Shown: positions 1 through 6,516 of the stretch, piece after piece
How positions within the stretch are numbered: the stretch's first letter is position 1
Layout of the letters: every line of letters begins with the position of its first letter
Assembly: GCA_964577175.1 (NCBI GenBank)
Contig: CAZNYC010000069.1
Coordinates: forward strand, 1 to 21,148
DNA from: BS750m-G62 sp964577175
Lineage (GTDB): Bacteria; Planctomycetota; Phycisphaerae; FEN-1346
Direction: 5' to 3'
DNA: 21,148 nt
Notes under the pieces: generated by a model
The model's input: only the letters and a program-made list of their open reading frames with translations
Told to the model about the DNA's origin: nothing
Database searches by the model: none
Program-made: the position numbers and the translations under genes

Positions 1-25
1 CGGCCGGGCCACACACAGACATTCT

Positions 26-55
26 CCCGGCCGGGCAAGACCGGCCGGGCCACAC
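26..55 (+). repeat. Intergenic hairpin repeat, family A copy 1
   Basis: A 9-bp perfect stem (cccggccgg at 26-34, ccggccggg at 41-49) closes on the loop gcaaga and is followed by gccacac. The same 30-nt unit recurs at 14689-14718 with one mismatch, and inverted at 3808-3838 and 9059-9088. A truncated copy of the right half lies at the window edge (1-14). It is downstream of the oxidoreductase gene that ends at 115. No T-run follows on the transcribed strand, so it is not a classical terminator. Function unknown. Confidence 0.8.
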
Positions 56-67
56 GTCACTTCTCTT

Positions 68-95
68 GCGCGGCGGGTGCGGAGACCCGCCGCGC
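68..95. repeat. GC-rich hairpin downstream of the first oxidoreductase gene
   Basis: An 11-bp perfect inverted repeat (gcgcggcgggt at 68-78, acccgccgcgc at 85-95) has a six-base loop, gcggag. It starts 19 nt beyond the stop codon of the gene ending at 115, so it would form at the mRNA 3' end. There is no U-tract on the minus-strand transcript. It could stabilise the 3' end or assist termination, but this is not shown. Confidence 0.6.
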
Positions 96-114
96 ACCAA
101 TTGGCGTCGTTGTG

Positions 115-1383
115 TCAGAGCGTATACGGCGCGCGGTGCGGCCGGCGGACCCAGCGCGACGCCTCGCGGTCGCCCACGACGTCGTGCTTCGTCGGATCGT
201 ATTTCAGCGACCGCCCGAGCCAGTACGCGATGTTGCCCAGGTGGCACACCGTGACGCTGGAGGCGCCGACGGCGACGTCGCAGATCGGCTGCTTCCGCGT
301 CCGGATGCACTGGAGCCAGTCCTGATGATGGCCGGGGCTCTTGTACAGATGCACGTCGTTCGGCCCGAGTTTGGCGGACCGGAGCGACTCGGGTTCGGTG
401 GCCAGGTGCCCGCGGTTGACCTCCACCCACCCCTTCTCGCCGGTGAAGAGGACGCCCTTGACCTTCCGCCCGTCGTCGGTCCGGCCGCCGTGGTACATCG
501 GCGTGCCGTCGGCGTAGATGTAGGTGAGCATCTTGGGGTGCTTCGTGCCGGGCGGATGGATTTCGACAGGCGTGGTGCCGTCCTTGCCGAGGCCCCATTG
601 GGCGATGTCGAAGTGGTGGGCGCCCCAGTCGGTCATCCCGCCGCCGGAGTACTCGCGGTACGCCCGCCACCGCGGGAACGACTTGTTGTGCGGCGGGCGG
701 AGGACGGCGTTGAACGGCCGGACCGGCGCCGGGCCGAGCCAGCGGTCCCAGTCCAGGCCGTCCGGCGTCGGCTCGCCGGGCAGGTCGCACGGTTTGCTGG
801 GCCCGCCCACGTTCACGTGGACGTGCTTGATGCGGCCGATGCGCCCGTTGCGGACGAGTTCGCACGCCTGGCGGAACTCGCGGCCGGAGCGCTGCTGGCT
901 GCCCGTCTGGAAGACCGACCCGTACCGGCGGACGGCCTCGGTCATGAGGTGGGCCTCGTGGATGGTCAGCGAGAGCGGCTTCTCGCAGTAGATGTCCTTG
1001 CCTCGGCGGGCGGCCTCCAGCACGCCCAGGGCGTGCCAGTGGTCGGGCGTGGCGATGAGCACCGCCTGGATGTCGTCGCGCGCGAGGAGTTCCTTGTAAT
1101 CCACCGTGCCCTTGCAGTCGCTGCTGCCGTAGGTGGAGCCCACGAGGTCGACGGCCATGTCGCGGAACTTCTTGTAGACCTCGGCGATGCCGAGGATCTG
1201 GACTTCATCGTTCTTGACGAGCCGCCGCAGGTGGTACTCGCCCTGCTTGCCGATGCCGACCAGGCCCAGCGTGATGCGGTTGCTCGGGGCGGCCGGGCCG
1301 CCGAGGGCGTCGGCCGGGATCACCAGGGGGGCCGCAGCCGCCGCGGCCGAGGCGTGCAGGAACCGTCGTCGGGACCAGGTCAT
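115..1383 (-). CDS. Tat-exported Gfo/Idh/MocA family oxidoreductase (canonical EKP type)
   Basis: A 422-residue NAD(P)-dependent sugar oxidoreductase. The N-terminus MTWSRRRFLHAS is a twin-arginine signal followed by an Ala-rich core, so export in folded form, probably with bound cofactor, is expected as in glucose-fructose oxidoreductase. The Rossmann nucleotide loop GIGKQG is at 43-48 and the family motif Glu-Lys-Pro at 134-136 (K135 is the expected catalytic lysine). A later WGAHHFDIAQW stretch carries the substrate-site histidine and aspartate. The ATG at 1383 is preferred over longer in-frame starts because AAGGAG lies 10 nt upstream and the Tat signal begins there. The last residues, RAPYTL, resemble the C-termini of the proteins encoded at 6517 and 14745, so these three form one subfamily. 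Substrate unknown; a 3-OH sugar oxidation is inferred from context. Confidence 0.9.
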   Translation of the reverse strand: MTWSRRRFLHASAAAAAAPLVIPADALGGPAAPSNRITLGLVGIGKQGEYHLRRLVKNDEVQILGIAEVYKKFRDMAVDLVGSTYGSSDCKGTVDYKELLARDDIQAVLIATPDHWHALGVLEAARRGKDIYCEKPLSLTIHEAHLMTEAVRRYGSVFQTGSQQRSGREFRQACELVRNGRIGRIKHVHVNVGGPSKPCDLPGEPTPDGLDWDRWLGPAPVRPFNAVLRPPHNKSFPRWRAYREYSGGGMTDWGAHHFDIAQWGLGKDGTTPVEIHPPGTKHPKMLTYIYADGTPMYHGGRTDDGRKVKGVLFTGEKGWVEVNRGHLATEPESLRSAKLGPNDVHLYKSPGHHQDWLQCIRTRKQPICDVAVGASSVTVCHLGNIAYWLGRSLKYDPTKHDVVGDREASRWVRRPHRAPYTL

Positions 1384-1532
1384 GGGTCGGCTTCTCCTTG
1401 TGTTTCGGGACGCCTTATTGAACGCGCGGCACGGGGCGCGGTATCGACCATTCATAGCGGGGGGAGGGCGGCGGTGCGAGGGTTTTCCGGGGGGGATGGC
1501 ATCCTCTCGCGGCGCGGGTAAAAGCGTGTTTC

Positions 1533-1584
1533 GCGCGGTGCCCAGTCTTGGGCACCGCGCGGTGGGCAGGACTGCCCACCGCGC
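1533..1584. repeat. Two overlapping 12-bp hairpins
   Basis: Two perfect 12-bp stems sit side by side: gcgcggtgccca/tgggcaccgcgc (1533-1544 with 1549-1560, loop gtct) and gcgcggtgggca/tgcccaccgcgc (1557-1568 with 1573-1584, loop ggac). They share the four bases gcgc at 1557-1560, so both cannot form completely at once. They lie 150-200 nt upstream of the ATG of the gene ending at 115, in the leader if transcription starts further right. Confidence 0.7.
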
Positions 1585-1651
1585 CAGAGAAGCGCATGTT
1601 TTCGCAACGGCGCGCTCGAAACGCTCTTTCCAAGTCTGCGCGGCGGCCGCC

Positions 1652-1712
1652 ACCGATTGCTTGTCAATCGGTGCGCCACGCTCGGGACGCACGGTTTGAC
1701 AAGCAAACCGTG
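1652..1712. repeat. Pair of hairpins with complementary loops
   Basis: The first hairpin is accgattg/caatcggt (1652-1659 with 1665-1672, loop cttgt). The second is cacggtttg/caaaccgtg (1690-1698 with 1704-1712, loop acaag). The stems are unrelated, but the loops are reverse complements of one another. The rest of the 342-nt spacer 1384-1725 holds no gene that I can support, only these hairpins and the pair at 1533-1584. Confidence 0.65.
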
Positions 1713-1725
1713 GTACCTCGCGCGT

Positions 1726-1952
1726 CTACTTTGCCGGGGCGCCGAAGAGGTCCATCGAGACCGGCGCCGGGGCGGCCGGGTCCGCCGGGACGCGCACCGC
1801 CTCGCCGCGGCGGCTTTCCTGGGCGGCCAGTCGGCCTCGACCATGGCGCGAAGACGGTCCGACGGCGGCTCCCCGAGGGACGACGGGACGAGCACCCCGA
1901 GGAGCATGGCGGCCATCGTGACCCCGCCGGTCAGGCCTGGGCGGGCGCGCAT
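1726..1952 (-). pseudogene. Small exported protein interrupted by an apparent 1-nt frameshift
   Basis: An ATG at 1950-1952 follows a strong ribosome binding site, AAGGAGG (1959-1965, 6 nt spacing). It opens a frame encoding a hydrophobic signal-like segment (MAAMLLGVLVPSSLG) and then SDRLRAMVEADW. After that Trp codon the frame turns into Arg-rich nonsense. The neighbouring frame reads AAQESRRGEAVRVPADPAA and ends MDLFGAPAK followed by TAG at 1726-1728. Restoring one base at the Trp codon (for example TGGG for TGG) would give a clean 75-residue secreted protein. I do not recognise the family. It may be a sequencing or assembly error rather than a true pseudogene. It lies between the DUF6807 gene and the last oxidoreductase gene, on the same strand. 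Confidence 0.65.
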
Positions 1953-2029
1953 CGTACGCCTCCTTGCGGTCGACCTCTGGCCCCTCGGGGTGTGGGGTCT
2001 GTCGAGGCGATGGCCGCGTCTCGAAACGG

Positions 2030-2132
2030 TGTCATTCTGAGGCCGCGCTTGCGAGGCCGAAGAATCTCGCCGTGCGCACAACGGCGACAAGGCGAGATTC
2101 TTCGTCGGCCTGACGACCTCCTCAGAACGACA
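2030..2132 (+). repeat. Long imperfect palindrome, family B copy 1
   Basis: Two arms of about 42 nt (2030-2071 and 2091-2132) are imperfect inverted copies with roughly four in five positions matching. They begin tgtcattctgagg and its near-complement and end at aagaatctcgcc. The right end is 28 nt beyond the stop codon of the DUF6807 gene at 2160. Related elements in the same orientation follow three other stop codons (3927-4026, 5437-5561, 7887-8022). Confidence 0.8.
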
Positions 2133-2159
2133 GCGCGGAAGTTGTTTCCGCCGGTTGTT

Positions 2160-3095
2160 CTACTTCCCGGCGAACGCCTCGTAGTATTTCTGAAGCGTGT
2201 CGCGCGAGGGCAGGTCGCCCTTCTTGATGAGGATGCGGTAGCGGACGGTCAGCGACTCGCCCGCCGGGACCTCTTTCTCGAAGAACGCCCCGAACCGCCC
2301 GTAGTCGCGGTACGCCGAGTACCGCGTCTCCTTGGGGTTCGACGGGTGATTCATGTGCTGGACGGCATACGTGTTGCCGCGCAGTTCATAGGTCTCGGCG
2401 GCCCAGGCGAGGTCGCGCTCGTTCTTGACGTTGCCCTTGTTGATGCGCTCCTTCGGGAAGACGTAGGCGGCGGACTTGTTCTCGGCCACGTCGTTGTGCG
2501 GCCGGTACTGCATGCCGGCGTGCTCCGGGTCGCCCTTGAGGTCGACGGCGGCGTCCTGGGCCTTCAGCGTGGAGACGAAGTCGACGACAACGATGCCGTC
2601 GTCGGTGGGCGGGCGGTGGAACGTCATCGTCCGTTCCTCCTCGACGACCGTCTTGCCGTTCTTCGTGACCCAGTGGGTGAGGGAGGTGAGGACGGCCTCG
2701 TCGTCGCCGGCCTTCTTCTCGAGGAACTTCTGGTGGACGATATCGCCGCCGCTCATGTGCCAGAAGTCGTACCGTTTCCCTTCACAGGCGAGTTTGCTCC
2801 ATCCGATATAGATGCCGCGATGGTGCGTGTACTTGCCGTGCGGGCCCTTGGTGATGGGCTCGCCGTCGGCCGGGTCCAGGATGTGGAGGTACGGCTTGTA
2901 CGTCTCGTGGTGCCGCTCCTTCGAGGAGGTGTCGTGCTCGACCATGTACCGCGCGACGGGCTTGCCGTCGAGCAGCACGTCCATGTGTTTGCCGGGCGTG
3001 TCCTTCAGGGTGAAGGCGGCCTGGGCGGCGGCGGTCCATCCGACGGCCAGCACGAGGGCGGCCGCCACGAGGGTGCGTCGGGTGATTCGCTGCAT
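2160..3095 (-). CDS. DUF6807 ('PmoA'-like) exported protein
   Basis: A 311-residue protein with a signal sequence (MQRITRRTLVAAALVLAVGW, then TAAAQAA; cleavage is plausible after AQA). RITRRTLV resembles a weak Tat motif, so the route could be Sec or Tat. The body matches DUF6807 (PF14100). The clearest landmark is HHRGIYIGW at 91-99, whose H-[HQ]-R-G-I core is shared with the other two DUF6807 domains here. The databank name 'methane oxygenase PmoA' is misleading: there are no membrane helices and no relation to particulate methane monooxygenase. The start has GGAAAGG 8 nt upstream. It lies 29 nt after the DUF1080 gene, so the two are probably co-transcribed. Enzymatic role unknown; a step on keto-sugars or glycosides is inferred from neighbours. 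Confidence 0.85.
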   Translation of the reverse strand: MQRITRRTLVAAALVLAVGWTAAAQAAFTLKDTPGKHMDVLLDGKPVARYMVEHDTSSKERHHETYKPYLHILDPADGEPITKGPHGKYTHHRGIYIGWSKLACEGKRYDFWHMSGGDIVHQKFLEKKAGDDEAVLTSLTHWVTKNGKTVVEEERTMTFHRPPTDDGIVVVDFVSTLKAQDAAVDLKGDPEHAGMQYRPHNDVAENKSAAYVFPKERINKGNVKNERDLAWAAETYELRGNTYAVQHMNHPSNPKETRYSAYRDYGRFGAFFEKEVPAGESLTVRYRILIKKGDLPSRDTLQKYYEAFAGK

Positions 3096-3124
3096 GGAGA
3101 TACCTTTCCGTATACGGGGTTCGA

Positions 3125-3757
3125 TTATTTGTCCTTCTTCTCGCCGAGTTCCTTGATCCGGATGTTGCGGAACTCGACCGGGTTGCCGTGATGCTGCAGG
3201 GCGATGGGGCCGGACGGCTTCACGCCGGGCAGTTTGGCCCCGGCGATGACCTCCTCGCCGTTGAGGACGACCGTCAGCCGGTCGCCCTTCATCGTGATGA
3301 CGAAGGTGTTCCACTCGCCGACGGGTTTGTCGGCGACCTTCTTGGGGGTGCAGGCCTTGCGGACCTCCTCGGGCATGCTCTGGTCGGTGCGGTAGCCCCA
3401 GACCTCGCCGGAGCCGAGTTTGTTGACCCAGATGTTGCACTGGGCCTTCGACATGCCGCGCAGGTAGATGCCGCTGTCGCCCTTGGCGGGCAGACGCCAG
3501 TCGACCTTGAGGACGAAATCCTCGAACGATTCCTTCGTCCACAGGTGGCCGGCCTTGCCGTCGTACTTGAGCACGCCGTCGTCGAGCGTCCAATGTTCTT
3601 TGAGTTTCTCGTCGGCCTTCCACTTGGAGAGGCCCTCGTCCAGGAGGGGCCGGAAGCCCTCGTCCTTCTTCTTCTCCTCGGCGGCGAGGAGGCAGGCGGG
3701 GAGGGCGGCGATCAGGGCCGCCGCCAGGAGGCTTGCGGCGATGCGTCGGGCAGTCAT
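3125..3757 (-). CDS. DUF1080 / 3-keto-disaccharide hydrolase domain protein, exported
   Basis: A 210-residue single-domain protein of the DUF1080 family (PF06439), a concanavalin-like beta-sandwich whose characterised members cleave 3-keto-glycosides by hydrolysis or elimination. Family landmarks are FVLKVDWRLP (81-90), GDSGIYLRG (93-101), VGEWN (146-150) and the end motif PVEFRNIRIKEL (193-204). The N-terminus is a Sec signal. LPAC at 19-22 could be a lipobox, although Pro at -2 is atypical; cleavage after LLAA is the alternative. AAAGGA upstream of the ATG supports this start over a longer in-frame one. It is the first gene of a tight pair with DUF6807 (29 nt gap). It would act on the product of the Gfo/Idh/MocA enzymes nearby (inference). 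Confidence 0.9.
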   Translation of the reverse strand: MTARRIAASLLAAALIAALPACLLAAEEKKKDEGFRPLLDEGLSKWKADEKLKEHWTLDDGVLKYDGKAGHLWTKESFEDFVLKVDWRLPAKGDSGIYLRGMSKAQCNIWVNKLGSGEVWGYRTDQSMPEEVRKACTPKKVADKPVGEWNTFVITMKGDRLTVVLNGEEVIAGAKLPGVKPSGPIALQHHGNPVEFRNIRIKELGEKKDK

Positions 3758-3807
3758 CTCGCGTTCCTTTCCATATCGCAGGTTCGTTGTGCGGTGCTTC
3801 GAGCGCT

Positions 3808-3838
3808 GTGTGGCCCGGCCGGTTTTTGTCCGGCCGGG
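3808..3838 (-). repeat. Family A hairpin repeat, copy 2 (inverted)
   Basis: The stem cccggccgg/ccggccggg (3814-3822 with 3830-3838) has a loop of tttttgt and is preceded by gtgtgg. It is the reverse complement of the 26-55 copy with a slightly longer loop. It lies upstream of the DUF1080 gene. Confidence 0.75.
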
Positions 3839-3859
3839 ACGATCGGGCATATCCCTTTG

Positions 3860-3882
3860 CACTGGCGGGCAACCCGCCAGTG
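3860..3882. repeat. 10-bp perfect hairpin with CAA loop
   Basis: cactggcggg (3860-3869) and cccgccagtg (3873-3882) pair perfectly around the loop caa. The 341-nt spacer 3758-4098 holds only this, the family A hairpin at 3808-3838, the family B palindrome at 3927-4026 and a weaker GC-rich 7-bp inverted repeat (4041-4047 with 4058-4064). No gene is supported there. Confidence 0.65.
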
Positions 3883-3926
3883 GCACCCGGCGCGATTGTG
3901 GCTCGATGAGACGTATGTATTTTGTA

Positions 3927-4026
3927 TTGTCATTCTGAGGGCCGTTTGCGGCCCGAAGGATATCGCCGTGGTCGTTGTCGTTTTGCCGTTCGCACGGCGA
4001 GACCCTTCGCTTCGCTCAGGGTGGCA
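3927..4026 (+). repeat. Family B palindrome, copy 2
   Basis: It begins ttgtcattctgagg and ends ctcagggtggca, the inverted terminal sequence. An inner hairpin gggccg-tttg-cggccc (3939-3954) replaces the ggcccgc-tt-gcgggcc stem seen in copy 4, so the pairing is kept although the bases differ. The element ends 73 nt beyond the stop codon of the oxidoreductase gene at 4099. Confidence 0.8.
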
Positions 4027-4098
4027 GCCTGGGTCTCCCCGCGGCGGACCGGGAGGCCCGCCGCGCGGGAATCTCTTCTCCTTGTGCGCCACTACGTC

Positions 4099-5367
4099 CT
4101 ATACCTTGAAATCCTCCGGCTTGAGATCGAGCCGGCGCCCGGCCTCGGCCGACTCGTTCGCCTTCAGGGCCGTTACCGCGGCGACGTATCCCACCTCGGC
4201 GGGGCACGTGAGGTCCGTCTTGCCGCGGACGGCGTCGAAGAAGTTCTCCAGGTGGTACTGGTGGACGGGCTTCCGCTCGCCGGGGTAGGGGATGGGCGGG
4301 TAGGACCGGCCGTCGCCCTCGAGTGCCTTCTCCCAGTCGGCCTGCGGGGAGCCGCGTTCGCGCCGGAGACCGCCCTTGTCCCCGTGCTCGGAGATGGTCA
4401 GGCCCCCCTCGTCGCCCGTGAAGACCTCGAAGAAGCCGCGGTCCTCGCTCATCGTCACGATGTTGTAGTCGCCGCGGACGGGCTTCGTCTCGCCGCCGGT
4501 GGCGTAATCCCATTCGAAGATACAGGTAATGTTGTCATACCAGTCGTAGAAATCGTAGTAGTCGCGTCCGGCGGCGGCGAAGACGCTCTTGGGCGGCGTG
4601 TGGAGGAACCAGTTGAACACGTCCACCTGGTGCGAGCCGAGGTTCGCCATCGGCCCGGCGCTGAACGTCTTCGACCACCGCCAGTCGCGGAACTCCTGCA
4701 TCGACGCGTAGCCGTACTTCTTCAGGACGGCCTCGTCGATGGCGTACTTCTCTTTCCACTTGTATGGCACTCGCCCGTGCCCGTGCCACTGCCCGCCGAC
4801 GTGGACGATCCGCCCGAGGGCCTTCTTCTTGTCGATGTACTCCAGGGCCTCCTGGTACCGAGGGTTCGAGCGGTGCTGCCGGCCCACCTGGACGAGGCGG
4901 TCGGCTTTGCGGGCGGCCTGGACGATGCGCCGGGCCCCCGCGAGGGTGTGGTGCATCTCCTTCTCGCAGTAGACGTGCAGGCCGGCCTCCAGGCACGCCA
5001 CCGCCTGGTCGGCGTGGAAGGCGTCGGGCGTGGCGATGATGGCCGCGTCCAGGTCCTTTTCCTTCGCGAGCATCTCGCGCCAGTCCATGTACACCTCGAC
5101 CGGCTGCTTGTAAGCGGCCAGGAGCCGGCTGGCGTACGTGCTGGAGAACGACCAGATGTCGCAAACGGCCTTGAAGCGGACGCCGGGGACCTTCAGGCAG
5201 TACCGGAGGAGTTGGCGGCCGTGGTTCCCCGCGCCGATGATGGCGACGTGGATGGGGTCGGGCTCCTTCGCCTCGGCGGCGACGGCGGGACCGGCCAGGG
5301 CCAGGCCGGCCGCGGCGGCCGAGGTCGAGGCCAGGAATCGGCGGCGGGTGAGGCGCGGGTCAGGCAT
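4099..5367 (-). CDS. Tat-exported Gfo/Idh/MocA family oxidoreductase with altered EKP motif
   Basis: A 422-residue protein. The Tat signal is RLTRRRFLAS followed by a hydrophobic Ala/Leu core ending near AVAAEA. The nucleotide loop GAGNHG is at 45-50. The family motif Glu-Lys-Pro appears as Glu-Lys-Glu (135-137) in YCEKEMHHT, so the lysine is kept but the proline is lost. The later ANLGSHQVDVFNW stretch supplies the usual histidine and aspartate. The ATG at 5367 has AAGGAG about 8 nt upstream. It ends KPEDFKV, unlike the PWT-tailed subfamily encoded at 115, 6517 and 14745, and belongs to another branch. It is isolated by 250 nt from the ThuA gene upstream and 341 nt from DUF1080 downstream. 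Substrate unknown. Confidence 0.9.
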   Translation of the reverse strand: MPDPRLTRRRFLASTSAAAAGLALAGPAVAAEAKEPDPIHVAIIGAGNHGRQLLRYCLKVPGVRFKAVCDIWSFSSTYASRLLAAYKQPVEVYMDWREMLAKEKDLDAAIIATPDAFHADQAVACLEAGLHVYCEKEMHHTLAGARRIVQAARKADRLVQVGRQHRSNPRYQEALEYIDKKKALGRIVHVGGQWHGHGRVPYKWKEKYAIDEAVLKKYGYASMQEFRDWRWSKTFSAGPMANLGSHQVDVFNWFLHTPPKSVFAAAGRDYYDFYDWYDNITCIFEWDYATGGETKPVRGDYNIVTMSEDRGFFEVFTGDEGGLTISEHGDKGGLRRERGSPQADWEKALEGDGRSYPPIPYPGERKPVHQYHLENFFDAVRGKTDLTCPAEVGYVAAVTALKANESAEAGRRLDLKPEDFKV

Positions 5368-5436
5368 GCGGGACTCCTTTTGTGCGTGGTGCCAACGGTG
5401 CCGGGTAGCATCCCTCTCGCCAGGACGCGTCTAACG

Positions 5437-5561
5437 TTGTCATTCTGAGGCCCGCTCGCGGGCCGAAGCGCAGTACCCCGAGCGGAGTGAGGAATCTCGC
5501 CTTGGGTGTTGCCTTTATGTCGTCCGCACGGCGAGACCCTTCGCTTCGCTCAGGGTGACAA
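5437..5561 (+). repeat. Family B palindrome, copy 3
   Basis: The element starts ttgtcattctgagg and ends ctcagggtgacaa, which is complementary to the start except for two bases. The inner hairpin is ggcccgc-tc-gcgggcc (5449-5464). The inner arms gaatctcgcc and ggcgagaccc also pair. It ends 57 nt beyond the stop codon of the ThuA gene. Confidence 0.85.
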
Positions 5562-5617
5562 CGCTTATGCCCCCGCTGAATCTACTCCCGACCAGGGATC
5601 GGGGGCACGTTGCCACG

Positions 5618-6391
5618 TCACTCCATCTTCCCCGCCGTCCAGCGGATGGCGTTTGCCACCAGGCGGCGGTAACTCGGGTTCGCGTATGCCTTGCCGTCGT
5701 GACCGTTGATGAGGTAACAGACCTTCGCCCCCTTGTACGTGCGGGTCCAGCCGATGGCTTCGTCGCTCGTCTTCTCGTCGGTCGTCAGGATGACGTGGGC
5801 CTTCGGGCTGACCCAGTACCGGCAATACGTTTCGTCGTGGATATCGAAATCCTTCACGCCGCGGGTGACCGGGTGCTTCGGGTCCGCCACGTGGACGGTG
5901 TAATCCACGCCATGCTTCCATCCGGACTTCTTGTACTCGACGCCCTGGATGGTGGTCGGCTTCAGCAGAAACTGGCCGCCCACGATCTCGCGGAACTCGG
6001 GCCAGCCCTGCCAGGCGGCCATCGCATGGTGCAGGACCACGAGGCCCACGCCCTTCTCCAGGAGCGTGAGGAAGTTCTTTCGCCGCTTCTCGGAGATGTT
6101 CTGCGTCATGTTGTAGAGGACGATGGTGTCGTACGGCCAGTCGGAGACGTCCTCGAAGACCTCGCTGTGGTCCTTCAGGGCGACGTGGGCGGCCTTGATG
6201 CCCTTCATCGCGCTGAACATGGCGACGAACGGCTTCTCCTGGAACCCGTGCCCGCCGGTCAGGACGACGGCCTTGACGGGCTCCTTGTCGGCCTCGGCTG
6301 CCTGGGCTGACGGTACGATCGTCCCGGCCATCGCGAGCAGAATCCCCGCCGCAGCGGCGAGGAGGATGGGTCGCGCCAAACGCTGTCGCAT
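5618..6391 (-). CDS. ThuA-domain exported protein
   Basis: A 257-residue ThuA-like protein (PF06283), a class I glutamine-amidotransferase-like fold. In rhizobia and Agrobacterium, ThuA works with the Gfo/Idh/MocA enzyme ThuB in converting trehalose and related disaccharides to 3-keto forms. Visible landmarks are VVLTGGHGF (42-50), LVVLHHAMAAWQGWPEF (117-133) and the end GHDGKAYANPSYRRLVANAI (230-249) leading into WTAG. Residues 1-31 form a Sec signal with likely cleavage after SAQA, so unlike ThuA of rhizobia this one is exported. The start at 6391 has AAAGGAG about 8 nt upstream, and upstream in-frame codons run into repeat sequence. It lies between two oxidoreductase genes, consistent with a ThuA/ThuB-like partnership (inference). 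Confidence 0.88.
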   Translation of the reverse strand: MRQRLARPILLAAAAGILLAMAGTIVPSAQAAEADKEPVKAVVLTGGHGFQEKPFVAMFSAMKGIKAAHVALKDHSEVFEDVSDWPYDTIVLYNMTQNISEKRRKNFLTLLEKGVGLVVLHHAMAAWQGWPEFREIVGGQFLLKPTTIQGVEYKKSGWKHGVDYTVHVADPKHPVTRGVKDFDIHDETYCRYWVSPKAHVILTTDEKTSDEAIGWTRTYKGAKVCYLINGHDGKAYANPSYRRLVANAIRWTAGKME

Positions 6392-6414
6392 AAAGCACTC
6401 CTTTCGTTCCGACG

Positions 6415-6512
6415 CGCCGGGCAAGCCCGGCGGCTGAATGTGCCGCGCGGCACGGGGTGCCGTTTCCGTTTGCCGTTGCTCAGTCACTCAGTGACTAGCC
6501 ACTCAGTCACTC
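6415..6512. repeat. Hairpin with CAAG loop plus short direct repeats
   Basis: cgccgggc-aa-gcccggcg (6415-6432) is an 8-bp perfect stem followed by gctgaatg. The same layout occurs at 16087-16104 with a different stem and, inverted, at 14643-14662. It is followed by the palindrome tgccgcgcggca (6441-6452) and an 11-bp direct repeat ctcagtcactc (6479-6489 and 6502-6512). All lie in the 125-nt spacer between the oxidoreductase stop (6517) and the ThuA start (6391). Confidence 0.65.
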
Positions 6513-6516
6513 GCCG

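Noticed and set aside
26..95. Rho-independent terminators at the intergenic hairpins
   Set aside because: The stems are strong, but none examined is followed by a U-tract on the transcribed strand.
112..1521. Long open frame on the plus strand antisense to the first oxidoreductase; similar ones at 1548-3191, 13269-16109 and 16776-18593
   Set aside because: These mirror real minus-strand genes in GC-rich DNA, lack recognisable domains and ribosome binding sites, and run through intergenic repeats.
1384..1692. N-terminal extension of the first oxidoreductase (103 extra codons)
   Set aside because: The extension is encoded by hairpin repeats. The Tat signal and Shine-Dalgarno fix the start at 1383.
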